Shown: one piece after another, positions 1-8,075 of the stretch | Numbering within the stretch: position 1 is the first letter of the stretch | Layout: every line of letters starts with the position of its first letter | Notes under the pieces: model-generated | The model's input: only the letters and a program-made list of their open reading frames with translations | Told to the model about the DNA's origin: nothing | The model's database searches: none | Made by a program: the position numbers and the translations under genes | Origin: Burkholderia sp052045245 | Lineage (GTDB): Bacteria > Pseudomonadota > Gammaproteobacteria > Burkholderiales > Burkholderiaceae | DNA: 64,000 nt | Direction: 5' to 3' | Assembly: GCF_052045245.1 (NCBI RefSeq) | Contig: NZ_JBQEON010000034.1 | Span: 10,094-74,093 of the forward strand

Positions 1-1364
1 TCCTTCAGCGCGACGCGCGTGAGCCCGCCCGGCGTGATGCGGATCCGGTCCGACACCAGCACGAACGGCCGCAGGTCGACGTGGCGCGGCGCGAGGCCGG
101 CTTCGGTCAGGATCGGCGTCGTGGACAACGCCAGCGTGGGTTGCGCGATGTAGTTCGCGGGCCGCGCACGCAGCTTCGCGGCGAATGCGTCGAGCTCGGC
201 CTTCGATGCGCACGGTCCGACCAGCATCCCGTAGCCGCCGGAGCCGTGCACCTCCTTCACGACCAGTTCGTCGAGATGGTCGAGCACGTACTTGAGGCTG
301 TCGGCCTCGCCGCAGCGCCAGGTCGGCACGTTCTCCAGCAGCGCCTTGCGGCCCGTGTAGAACTCGACGATCTCCGGCATGTACGAGTAGATCGCCTTGT
401 CGTCGGCGATGCCGGTGCCGGGCGCGTTCGCGATCGTGATGTTGCCGGCGCGGTAGACGTCCATGATCCCGGCCACGCCGAGCACCGAATCGGGGCGGAA
501 CGTGAGCGGATCGAGAAACGCGTCGTCGACGCGCCGGTACAGCACGTCGATCGGCCGGAAGCCCTCGGTCGTGCGCATCGCGACGCGGCCGTCGACCACC
601 TGCAGGTCGCTGCCCTCGACGAGGTGCACGCCCATCTGGTCGGCGAGGAACGAATGTTCGTAGTACGCCGAATTGTGGATGCCGGGCGTGAGCACGGCGA
701 TGGTCGGGTTGTCGGCGTTGCCGCCCGGCGGGCACACGGCCGCGAGCGACTGGCGCAGCATCTGCGGATAGGTCTCGACCGGGCGCACCTTGACCTGCTG
801 GAACAGCTCCGGAAAGAGCTGCATCATCGTCTCGCGGTTTTCCAGCATGTACGACACGCCGGATGGCGTCCGCGCGTTGTCCTCCAGCACGTAGAATTCG
901 TTCTCGCCGGTGCGCACGATGTCGACGCCGATGATGTGCGTATACACGTTGCCAGGCGGCCGGAAATCGATCATCTCCGGGATGAATGCGTCGTTGTGCG
1001 CGATCAGGTGTTTCGGCACGATGCCCGCGCGCACGATTTCCTGGCGGTGGTAGATGTCGTCGAGGAACGCGTTGAGCGCCATCACGCGCTGCTCGATGCC
1101 GGCCGACAGCCGGTTCCATTCCGCACCCGAGATGATCCTCGGCACGATGTCGAACGGAATCAGCCGCTCCGCGGCCTGCGCGTCGCCGTACACGGCGAAC
1201 GTGATGCCCGTCCTGCGGAACACGCCTTCCGCGTCGTGGGCCTTCTGGGCGAGGCTCGCGGGGTTCTGCGTGTCGAGCCAGTGCTTCAGGCGCGCATAGG
1301 GCGCCCTGACCATGTCGCCGGATTGCAGCATTTCGTCGAACGGTTTCATCGAATTGTTCTCCAT
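1..1364 (-). CDS. Circularly permuted ATP-grasp protein (partial)
   Basis: Translation of the minus strand gives a continuous frame from an ATG at 1364 to the window edge, so about 454 residues of the N-terminal part are present and the C-terminus lies outside. It matches the circularly permuted ATP-grasp type 2 family (old DUF404/DUF407), with the conserved stretches GVDIVRTGENEFYVLEDN, NARTPSGVSYMLENR and VVKEVHGSGGYGMLVGP. Such proteins usually sit beside an alpha-E domain protein and a transglutaminase-like protein and are thought to form peptide-type bonds; no substrate is known. The start is supported by a GAGAG stretch a few bases upstream. The plus-strand open frame across this region is only a GC-rich shadow. 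Confidence 0.88.
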   Translation of the reverse strand, partial: MENNSMKPFDEMLQSGDMVRAPYARLKHWLDTQNPASLAQKAHDAEGVFRRTGITFAVYGDAQAAERLIPFDIVPRIISGAEWNRLSAGIEQRVMALNAFLDDIYHRQEIVRAGIVPKHLIAHNDAFIPEMIDFRPPGNVYTHIIGVDIVRTGENEFYVLEDNARTPSGVSYMLENRETMMQLFPELFQQVKVRPVETYPQMLRQSLAAVCPPGGNADNPTIAVLTPGIHNSAYYEHSFLADQMGVHLVEGSDLQVVDGRVAMRTTEGFRPIDVLYRRVDDAFLDPLTFRPDSVLGVAGIMDVYRAGNITIANAPGTGIADDKAIYSYMPEIVEFYTGRKALLENVPTWRCGEADSLKYVLDHLDELVVKEVHGSGGYGMLVGPCASKAELDAFAAKLRARPANYIAQPTLALSTTPILTEAGLAPRHVDLRPFVLVSDRIRITPGGLTRVALK

Positions 1365-2086
1365 CGTTCTCTCCGGCATTGCGCATGCCGGACCGGCGTC
1401 ACACCTGCTTTGCAAGGAACGTGCCTTGCTGGTATCCGTTCGAATTCCCCCTTTTTGCGCCGCGCCACGCACGCCCGCGCGCCATGCCGCACCACGACGG
1501 TGCAGCGACGGTTCAATCCGCGGCGTGGACGCGCCGCGATCGCGCGCGGCGCTCCCGCGCCTGTCGAACATCGTTCTCCTGCATGTCACGCATGTGGCAT
1601 GCCGCGCGGCACCCCGCTGCGCCCTCGCCGGCGGTGCGCGGAATCGCGCATCGTGCCCTCGCACCGCCCGCCCCCGGGCCCGGCTTCGCGAACGCCGCGG
1701 TTCAACCGCCCACTCCCGCTTCCCGCTTCCCGCTTCCCGCATCCCGCTTCCCCGCTTGACCGCCCGGGACGGCACCGCGCCGGGTTGCCCGCCACGCACG
1801 GGCTGGAAGGCGGGCCAGCCACGCAACGCGCGTGGCCGGCCCGCGGGGAAGTACCGTCTGCGGCCGCGCCGGTGTTCGACGCGATGAACTAACCGGTTAG
1901 CCGGGTCCGGCGCCTCCAACGTATGCAGCCGTAATGCCGCCGACAACGCTCATGCATATTTCGACTAACACCGATCGAAAAAAAACATCGGCCCGCTGTT
2001 CATCAGGCGCGGTAGGCTAGAAGGTTCGTGCAGCGAAACGGCGCCGTCGCCCCCTGGGCGCCCGACCATAAAAAGCGAAGATCGAA
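1365..2086. other. Intergenic region between divergent genes
   Basis: No convincing gene is visible. The region separates the minus-strand ATP-grasp gene from the plus-strand LysR gene and must hold both promoters. The part nearest the LysR gene (about 1930-2086) is less GC-rich and is the likely promoter zone. It contains the short tandem repeat described separately. Confidence 0.5.
1715..1757. repeat. 7-bp tandem repeat (CCCGCTT)
   Basis: Five consecutive 7-bp units CCCGCTT occupy 1715-1749, the fourth being CCCGCAT, followed by an 8-bp variant CCCCGCTT to 1757. It lies in non-coding DNA. A simple-sequence tract of this kind can change copy number by slippage. Confidence 0.85.
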
Positions 2087-3082
2087 ATGGAAGCAAAGTG
2101 GCTGGAAGATTTCCTGAGCCTTGCGGATACCAAGAGCTTTTCCCGGGCCGCACGTCATCGGCACCTCACGCAGTCGGCATTCAGCAGACGAATCGCCGCG
2201 CTCGAAACGTGGATGGACGCGAAGCTGGTCGACCGCAGCATCAACCCGGTCGCGCTGACGCCGGCCGGGCAGATGTTCCGCGGGCTGGCAGCGGACATCC
2301 TGCGCAGCATGTATGCGGCACGTAACCTCGTGAACGGCTACGACCAGTTCGCGGCCAGCGACCAGGTCGTGCGTTTCGCGGTCGCGCATACGCTCGTGTT
2401 CACGCTGTTCCCCGAATGGCTCAAGCAGCTGAATGGCGAAGTCGGCCATGTCACCGCGCGGGTCAACGCGGTGAACGTGCCCGAAGGCGTGCAGCAGCTC
2501 GTCGAAGGTGAATGCGACCTGCTGCTCGGCTATCACCATCCGCAATTGCCGATCGTGCTCGATCCGAACCACTTCCCGTTCGTCACGCTCGGTGTCGAAC
2601 GGATCCTGCCGGTGTCGACGCCCGACGCACGCGGCAAGCCCGTATTCGAACTGCCGGGCGCGCCCGACGCGCCGCTGCCGCTGCTTGCGTATTCGTCGGG
2701 CGCGTTCCTCGGCAACGTCGTCGAAATGCTGCTGCTGAACGCGTCGGAATCGTACGCGCTGCACCGGTGCTTCGAGACGCACATGTCCGAGGCACTGAAG
2801 GGCATGGTGGTGGCCGGGCACGGCATCGGCTGGCTGCCCGAAAGCTGCGTGGCGAAGGAACTCGCCGAAGGCTCGCTCGTCTGCGCGGGTTCGGCGGACT
2901 GGATCACCGAACTCGAGATTCGCCTGTACCGGTCGGCACGCAAGCGCGGGCTCGCGGCCGAACAGCTGTGGGCCTACATCATGAACCGGCCGCGCGCCGC
3001 GGCCGACGGCACGATCGCTACCGCTGCGTCGATCGCGCCGGCCGTGCGCATCGCCCGCCGCACTGTCGGCGGCAGCCGGTAA
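2087..3082 (+). CDS. LysR-type regulator, HypT/YjiE-like
   Basis: The 331-residue product has an N-terminal winged helix-turn-helix (about residues 3-62, with the typical SAFSRRIAALE recognition segment) and a LysR effector domain. The opening MEAKWLEDFLSLADTKSFSRAA and the region around MSEALKGMVVAGHGIGWLPE resemble E. coli HypT (YjiE), a hypochlorite-responsive regulator activated by methionine oxidation. From memory of the E. coli protein, only one of its three sensing methionines has a clear counterpart here (Met233), so hypochlorite sensing is not assured. It lies upstream of the PNAG operon in the same direction but 692 bp away, so a regulatory link is only a possibility. Confidence 0.85.
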   Translation: MEAKWLEDFLSLADTKSFSRAARHRHLTQSAFSRRIAALETWMDAKLVDRSINPVALTPAGQMFRGLAADILRSMYAARNLVNGYDQFAASDQVVRFAVAHTLVFTLFPEWLKQLNGEVGHVTARVNAVNVPEGVQQLVEGECDLLLGYHHPQLPIVLDPNHFPFVTLGVERILPVSTPDARGKPVFELPGAPDAPLPLLAYSSGAFLGNVVEMLLLNASESYALHRCFETHMSEALKGMVVAGHGIGWLPESCVAKELAEGSLVCAGSADWITELEIRLYRSARKRGLAAEQLWAYIMNRPRAAADGTIATAASIAPAVRIARRTVGGSR

Positions 3083-3774
3083 CGGCCGCCTTCCCCTTCA
3101 TCGAACCGGCGGTCGGCGGGCGGCGGATCAGGCCGCCCGCCGCTCCGGTGCGTCATCTCTCTGCTCACGCGCATTTTCGCGCCCGCATTTTCCGGTCCTG
3201 CTCCGGGCGAATGCGCGTACAGTACTCGCGATCAATTTCGCAATAATGCCAAACGTTTGCGAGTCCGATTTGAATTTACCTTCCCGCACCTTCTCGCCCC
3301 CGAATAACTTGCCGATTATCTGGGCAGAAATACCCTGTTACAGAACAAAATAAAAGTTTCCATTTGCATCAGATGGCGATTCACACCAAAAACACCGCAC
3401 CCTCTTTTTCGATTCTCACAATCCAGGTGTCGCGATTCATCGCAATGACTCGAATTCAGAGGCAAAAATTCCTTTCATCAGTCGTTATTTTTCGGCACGA
3501 ACTTCGGTACCACTTACATCGCAGCATTGCCGCCTGGTCATCACTACCGCTGAGCAATTTTCATATTCGGCAATATCGCCTTTGTTCTGCACTTACCCGA
3601 TTCGTCGAACAAGTCGCAATCCTATTTAAATAAGACGTTTAAAGCGCGTGCCATTCCGGCCACATGCTGTTGTTAGTTCAAAAGCCATCGTGTATCAATA
3701 GCGTGTCGCAAAAGCACGCAGTTAATTTCGACTCGGAATATATGCGTCGCCATCGATTCCGGACGGAGGCTGAA
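3083..3774. other. AT-rich upstream region of the PNAG operon
   Basis: From about 3230 to 3775 the base composition drops well below that of the surrounding genes. An 89-codon open frame at 3364-3633 has no recognisable features or ribosome-binding site, and I do not treat it as a gene. The region probably holds the main promoter and regulatory sites of the PNAG operon, possibly with a long 5' leader. No specific operator can be named with confidence. Confidence 0.55.
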
Positions 3775-4215
3775 ATGTCTTCCTTGTTCAAACAGCATGC
3801 TCGCCCGCTCCTCGGCATCGTCGTCATCGCGCTCTGCATGAATGCCGGGGCCCAGACCCAACCCCAGCCCCCGGCTCCGGCTCCGGCGCCAGCGTCCGGC
3901 GCGGGTCAGGAGCGATACGTGATTTCGTACATCTGCGGCGATGCACGGATCGACGGTACGGCGCCGCTTCCCCCCGACGGCCGCCCGTACAACCTCGGCG
4001 TGTCGTTCGTCGCGGGCGGCACCGGGCAGCCGCTGTCGAACGTGCAGGTGCGGCTGCGGCGGCATGGCCGCGTGCTGATCGAATTCAAGGCAACGGGGCC
4101 GCGCTGCCTGTTCAGCGTGCCGGACGCAAGTTACCGGGTCGAAGGGACCTATCAGGGAGCGACCCAGTTCGCGATCGTCGAAACCGGGGCACTCACCACG
4201 CAGTTGCGTTGGTGA
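3775..4215 (+). CDS. Small secreted protein, first gene of PNAG locus
   Basis: I do not recognise this 146-residue protein by name. The ATG at 3775 is chosen over earlier in-frame starts because GGAGG sits at 3765-3769. Residues 1-26 look like a signal peptide ending near NAGAQ, followed by a short Pro/Ala linker (QPQPPAPAPAPA). The rest (about residues 45-146) has alternating beta-type sequence with two cysteines and resembles carboxypeptidase-regulatory-like or SdrD-type beta-sandwich domains (the segment FVAGGTGQPLSNVQVRLRR). It lies 77 bp before the next gene and is probably cotranscribed with pgaABCD. A periplasmic or surface accessory role in exopolysaccharide export is inference from context. 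Confidence 0.7.
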   Translation: MSSLFKQHARPLLGIVVIALCMNAGAQTQPQPPAPAPAPASGAGQERYVISYICGDARIDGTAPLPPDGRPYNLGVSFVAGGTGQPLSNVQVRLRRHGRVLIEFKATGPRCLFSVPDASYRVEGTYQGATQFAIVETGALTTQLRW

Positions 4216-4292
4216 ACGTCAGTCGAATCCGCGTGCCGCCGGCGCGTGCGATCGCGCCTTGCAGGGCAATCCATCAAATCGAGGAGGACTGA

Positions 4293-5057
4293 ATGACTCG
4301 TGCAGAACGACCGGACGGCCAGCCCGTCCGTCAGCCGAAACCCTCCTGGGGCCCGGGAAAGAATGCGGCACTCAGCATCGTTGCATTCGCCGCGATCTTC
4401 GGAGGGTTCGCGTATGTCGAGCGTGACGTACGGGTCGGCCATGCAAGCGTGACGCACGACATCGCCGGCGTAATCGGCACCGCCGTCGGGAAGTACCGCA
4501 ACGCGATCGTAGCCGTGACCGGCGGCACGTCCGGCGCATCGGCGCCTGGCGGATCAGTGGCGGCGCTTGCGCAGAGCGCATCGCCGATTCCGCCCGCGTC
4601 GGCCGCTCCGGCCATCACGGCCGCCGCCGAGCCGCCCGCGCCACCAGTGCCGCCGCCGACGACAGCCCGCGCCGCGCCGAAACACGCGCGGCCCGCGCAT
4701 GCGCCGTCCGCGACGCTGACGGCCGACGCGCATGCCGCACGGTCCCACGGCCGCACGGTGCGTCCGGGCGACCCGCACCGCGTGTCCCGCACGCAGGCGC
4801 TGGCCCGCGCGAGAAAACACCCGGCGCCGCCGACCCTGCAGCCGCAGTCGTATATGGCCGACGCGGCGCACATGGAAGCCGCCAGCGTCACGCACGACGA
4901 GCTGGAAGGCGCCCGCGCCCTTGCCAAGGCGCGCTCGTGCGCCCGGTTCGACGAATGGAACTGCGTGGAGCAAAACGCGAGCCGGGCACTCGCCATCGAC
5001 CCGAAGAACAGCGAATCGCGCGCCCTGCTCGGACAAGCGATCCGCAATCGCCTTTAA
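4293..5057 (+). CDS. Membrane-anchored Pro/Ala-rich protein of PNAG locus
   Basis: This 254-residue protein is not a family I recognise. An uncleaved anchor is predicted at about residues 24-41 (AALSIVAFAAIFGGFAYV), preceded by a basic, proline-rich cytoplasmic tail. A low-complexity Ala/Pro stretch follows (about 75-170). The C-terminal 60 residues contain a short helical repeat resembling a single TPR (ALAKARSCARFDEWNCVEQN, then SRALAIDPKNSESRALLGQA) with two cysteines. A strong GGAGG ribosome-binding site precedes the ATG. The gene lies about 100 bp upstream of pgaA. A scaffold linking the inner-membrane synthase to the periplasmic export machinery is plausible but unproven. Confidence 0.68.
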   Translation: MTRAERPDGQPVRQPKPSWGPGKNAALSIVAFAAIFGGFAYVERDVRVGHASVTHDIAGVIGTAVGKYRNAIVAVTGGTSGASAPGGSVAALAQSASPIPPASAAPAITAAAEPPAPPVPPPTTARAAPKHARPAHAPSATLTADAHAARSHGRTVRPGDPHRVSRTQALARARKHPAPPTLQPQSYMADAAHMEAASVTHDELEGARALAKARSCARFDEWNCVEQNASRALAIDPKNSESRALLGQAIRNRL

Positions 5058-5159
5058 GCCGCTCCGATGCGGCCGGGCCTCGCTGCCCGGCGTAGCGACG
5101 GCCGACGGCGAGCGTCGTCGGGCGTGCAACCGATGTGATCGTTTCAGAGTGAGGACACC

Positions 5160-8060
5160 GTGGCCAACAATCGGAAACAACAATGCACCACCGTCGCTCC
5201 GCCCAACCGGCGGATCCTCCTGCATGCGCCATTGCTTTTGCTGCTCGTCGCGTCCGGCTCCTGCCTTGCCGCCGAAGGCGACGCGGAACGGCACGGCGCG
5301 AGCGCAATCGCCGGGACCAACGGCGCGCCTGACGCGCTCACACCCGACATGCAGCCGGCGGGTACGTCGATGCAGATCGCCCGAGGCTCGGGCGCCCTGC
5401 CCCCCAATGCGCCCACGCCGATCGCGCAGGCGTCGGATGCGTCGATGCAGATCGCTCAGGCGTCGAACCCTCCGCCGCCGAATCTGCCGACCACGGTCGT
5501 GGTGGAACCGGAAGCGCCGCAGGCGAGCGACGCGGCACCGGGCGCTCAAGCGTCGACGTCGAATCCACCCGATGTGCCGGCACCGGTCGCGCAGGCGTCC
5601 GATACCGCGCCGCCGATTACGCCGGCACCCGCTGCGCGACCGCCGGATGCGCCGATCCAGCTTGCCCAGGCATCCGACACCGCGCCGCCGAACACGCTGG
5701 CACCCGCCGCGCAACCGCCTGACGCACCGGCTCAGCTTGCCCAGGCATCCGACACCACGCCGCCGAACACGCCAGCACCCGCCACGCCTACGCCGGATGC
5801 ACCGATCCAGCCCGCTCAGGCCGCGAACACCGCGCCGTCCGAAGCAGCGACGCAACCGGCCCCGACGGCGTCCAGCGCGCCCGCATCCGCTTCGCCGGCG
5901 CCGCTCGCGCATGCGCCGGCCACCCCGGTGCACATCGCGCAGACCGCGACCACCGCGCCGCCTCAGGTGCCGACGCAAACCGCGCAGGCATCCGGCACGC
6001 CAATGCCGAACTCGCCCGCCCCCGTGACCCAGACGACCGGTTCGCCGCTGCCGTCGACCCAGGCGCCGAACTCGGCGACGCCCGGCGCCCAGTTGCCCGG
6101 CGAACCGACCCAACGATCGCAAGGCCCCGATGTCGAAACGCCGAACGCGCAGGCGCCGAACCTCCGTACCGCCGATGTCGCGACGGTGCGCAACGACGTG
6201 TTCGGCCTCGCGGCGAGCGGCGGCGCGGTCAAGGCGCTCGAGGAAGCGAAGGCCCGGCCCGACGCGTTCTCCGCCGTCGACATCGCGCAACTGGAAGAGC
6301 TGTCGATTCGCCAGCAGGTGCGCGGCGGACGCGACAAGTCGCGCTCGATGACGAGTGCCGACCGCTTCGACGGGATCGACAACGCGCTGCGCGCGGCAGA
6401 CGACCTCGACAAGCGGATGCCGGCCACGCCCGAGTACACGCCGGTCAGGACCGCGCTCGCGGGCGACCGGACGGTCGCCCTTGCGGCACGCGGCCACATG
6501 AAGGAGGCTGTCGCAACGTTCGAGACGATTCCGTCCAACGCGGAAATCTCGATCGACGCGCTGGCGGCCGTCGGCGACGCCTATCTGTACCTGAGCGAGC
6601 CGGCCAAGGCGAACGCCGTCTACGCGCGTGCGCTGCAGCAGGCCACCGCGTCGCCGACGGATCGCGCGACCCGCGGCTTCCAGTACGGCGGGCGCACGCG
6701 CCCGATCGAACTGCGCGAAGGGCTGTTCTGGTCGTACGTCGACCAGGGACGCGCGGCGGACGCGAAGCAGGCGCTCGACGACATGGGCAAGTCGCTGCCG
6801 CCGGCCAAGCAGGTGACCAACGTCGGTCCGGGAGAAAGCGACTATCTGCGCTACTACCGGCTGCGCGCGCAATACCTGATCTTCACGGGTCATCCCGACG
6901 AAGGGATCGCCGCACTCGAAGAACTCGAGAAACAGGTGCCGTTCAACGCGGAGATTCGTGCCGCGCACGCCGACGCGGTGTCCGGCCAGTCGCATCCGCG
7001 CCAGGCGATCGCGATGTATCGCGCGTCGCTGACCGATCACCCGGACAGCGTCGAGATGCTCGCGGGCCTCGGCCGCGCGTCGCTCGTGGCCGACGACTAC
7101 GCGACCGCGAAGAGCGTCGACCAGACCCTGGACAACACGTTCCCGGACAGCGGCGCCGTGCGCGGCTTCAAGCGCGACTACAACGCGTACCGCAGCCCCG
7201 TATTCACGACCGACCTGAGCTTCGAGCACGGCAACAGCGCGCTGGCCGAGAACAGCTTCACGTCGGACAGCTACCTCTATTCGCAACCGTTCGGCGACAA
7301 CTGGCGGGTCTTCGCGCACACGTTCTACGGCCATGCGCAAACCGACGGCGGCAGCGTCAGCCGCACGCGCACGGGCATCGGCGGCGACTATCGGCACGGG
7401 CCGCTCACGGTGCTCGGCGAAGTCACGCGCTCGCTCGGCGGCGACGGCCGCACCGGCGGCCGCGGTTCGATCGCGTATGCGCTGAACGACTACTGGACCG
7501 TGAGCGCCGGGCTCGACTCCAACGACAACTCGCTGCCGTGGAAGGCCTATGCCGCGCACATCTGGGGCCGCTCCGCGAACGCCCAGGTCGTGTATCGCCA
7601 GAACGACCGTCGCGAGGTGAAGCTGAGCTATGGCGTGAGCCGCTACAGCGATTCGAATTTCCATCAGGAGATTTCGGCCACCGCCACGCAGCGCGTGTAC
7701 ACGGCCGCGAACCAGCTCGTCAACGTATCGCTGGAGCTCGGCACCGACAGCAACACGCGGCAGGACGCGCCGTACTTCAGCCCCCGCCGCGACTATGCGG
7801 CCGCGGCGACGGTCATGCACCAGCTGACGCTGTGGAAGAAGGGCGACATGGGGCTGCAGCAACGCGTCTCGGTGTCGGGCGGCGCTTACAACGAGCGCGG
7901 ATTCGGCACCAGTCCGCTGTGGAGCGCGCGCCTCGAGCACGCGTGGACGTTCAAGCACGACATCACGCTGAGCTATGGCGTCGAGGTCAGCAGCCACGCG
8001 TACGACGGCCAGCGCGAACGCTCCGAAACCGGCTTCATGTCGGTCAACCTGCCGTTCTAG
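5160..8060 (+). CDS. pgaA: PNAG export outer-membrane porin PgaA
   Basis: The 966-residue product starts at a GTG with the purine-rich GAGTGAGGAC just upstream. A signal peptide spans about residues 1-38 (hydrophobic LLHAPLLLLLVASGSCLA). Residues about 50-335 form an unusual Pro/Ala/Gln-rich linker with tandem repeats. Residues about 340-670 carry TPR-like helices (for example AIAMYRASLTDHPDSVEMLAGLGRA). From about 680 to the end the sequence is amphipathic beta-barrel, ending in the terminal phenylalanine of outer-membrane proteins (VNLPF). PgaA exports partially deacetylated poly-beta-1,6-N-acetylglucosamine, its TPR domain interacting with PgaB. It is longer than the roughly 800-residue E. 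coli protein mainly because of the linker. pgaB follows 15 bp later. Confidence 0.93.
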   Translation: MANNRKQQCTTVAPPNRRILLHAPLLLLLVASGSCLAAEGDAERHGASAIAGTNGAPDALTPDMQPAGTSMQIARGSGALPPNAPTPIAQASDASMQIAQASNPPPPNLPTTVVVEPEAPQASDAAPGAQASTSNPPDVPAPVAQASDTAPPITPAPAARPPDAPIQLAQASDTAPPNTLAPAAQPPDAPAQLAQASDTTPPNTPAPATPTPDAPIQPAQAANTAPSEAATQPAPTASSAPASASPAPLAHAPATPVHIAQTATTAPPQVPTQTAQASGTPMPNSPAPVTQTTGSPLPSTQAPNSATPGAQLPGEPTQRSQGPDVETPNAQAPNLRTADVATVRNDVFGLAASGGAVKALEEAKARPDAFSAVDIAQLEELSIRQQVRGGRDKSRSMTSADRFDGIDNALRAADDLDKRMPATPEYTPVRTALAGDRTVALAARGHMKEAVATFETIPSNAEISIDALAAVGDAYLYLSEPAKANAVYARALQQATASPTDRATRGFQYGGRTRPIELREGLFWSYVDQGRAADAKQALDDMGKSLPPAKQVTNVGPGESDYLRYYRLRAQYLIFTGHPDEGIAALEELEKQVPFNAEIRAAHADAVSGQSHPRQAIAMYRASLTDHPDSVEMLAGLGRASLVADDYATAKSVDQTLDNTFPDSGAVRGFKRDYNAYRSPVFTTDLSFEHGNSALAENSFTSDSYLYSQPFGDNWRVFAHTFYGHAQTDGGSVSRTRTGIGGDYRHGPLTVLGEVTRSLGGDGRTGGRGSIAYALNDYWTVSAGLDSNDNSLPWKAYAAHIWGRSANAQVVYRQNDRREVKLSYGVSRYSDSNFHQEISATATQRVYTAANQLVNVSLELGTDSNTRQDAPYFSPRRDYAAAATVMHQLTLWKKGDMGLQQRVSVSGGAYNERGFGTSPLWSARLEHAWTFKHDITLSYGVEVSSHAYDGQRERSETGFMSVNLPF
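5592..5816 (+). repeat. 75-bp tandem repeats inside pgaA
   Basis: Three in-frame copies of a 75-bp (25-codon) unit begin at 5592, 5667 and 5742. The encoded unit starts QASDTAPP and runs through a PAPAA/PPDAP segment to QLAQ. More degenerate versions (QAS, QAA or QAT followed by Pro/Ala runs) extend on both sides across about 5330-6170. Copies differ at several positions, so this is an aging expansion. Repeat number could vary between strains and change the length of the linker between the signal peptide and the TPR domain. Confidence 0.88.
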
Positions 8061-8075
8061 CAAGGAGATCGGGTA

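Noticed and set aside
1715..1757. CCCGCTT repeats as a CRISPR-like array
   Set aside because: Units are contiguous 7-mers without spacers and no cas genes occur in the window.
81..1892. 603-codon plus-strand open frame
   Set aside because: It is the antisense shadow of the ATP-grasp gene, with Arg/His-rich translation and no domains.
3364..3633. 89-codon open frame in the AT-rich region before the PNAG locus
   Set aside because: No ribosome-binding site, no domain, and composition fits a regulatory region.
5592..5816. pgaA repeats as an assembly artefact
   Set aside because: Copies differ at several codons and keep frame, which an artefactual duplication would not show.
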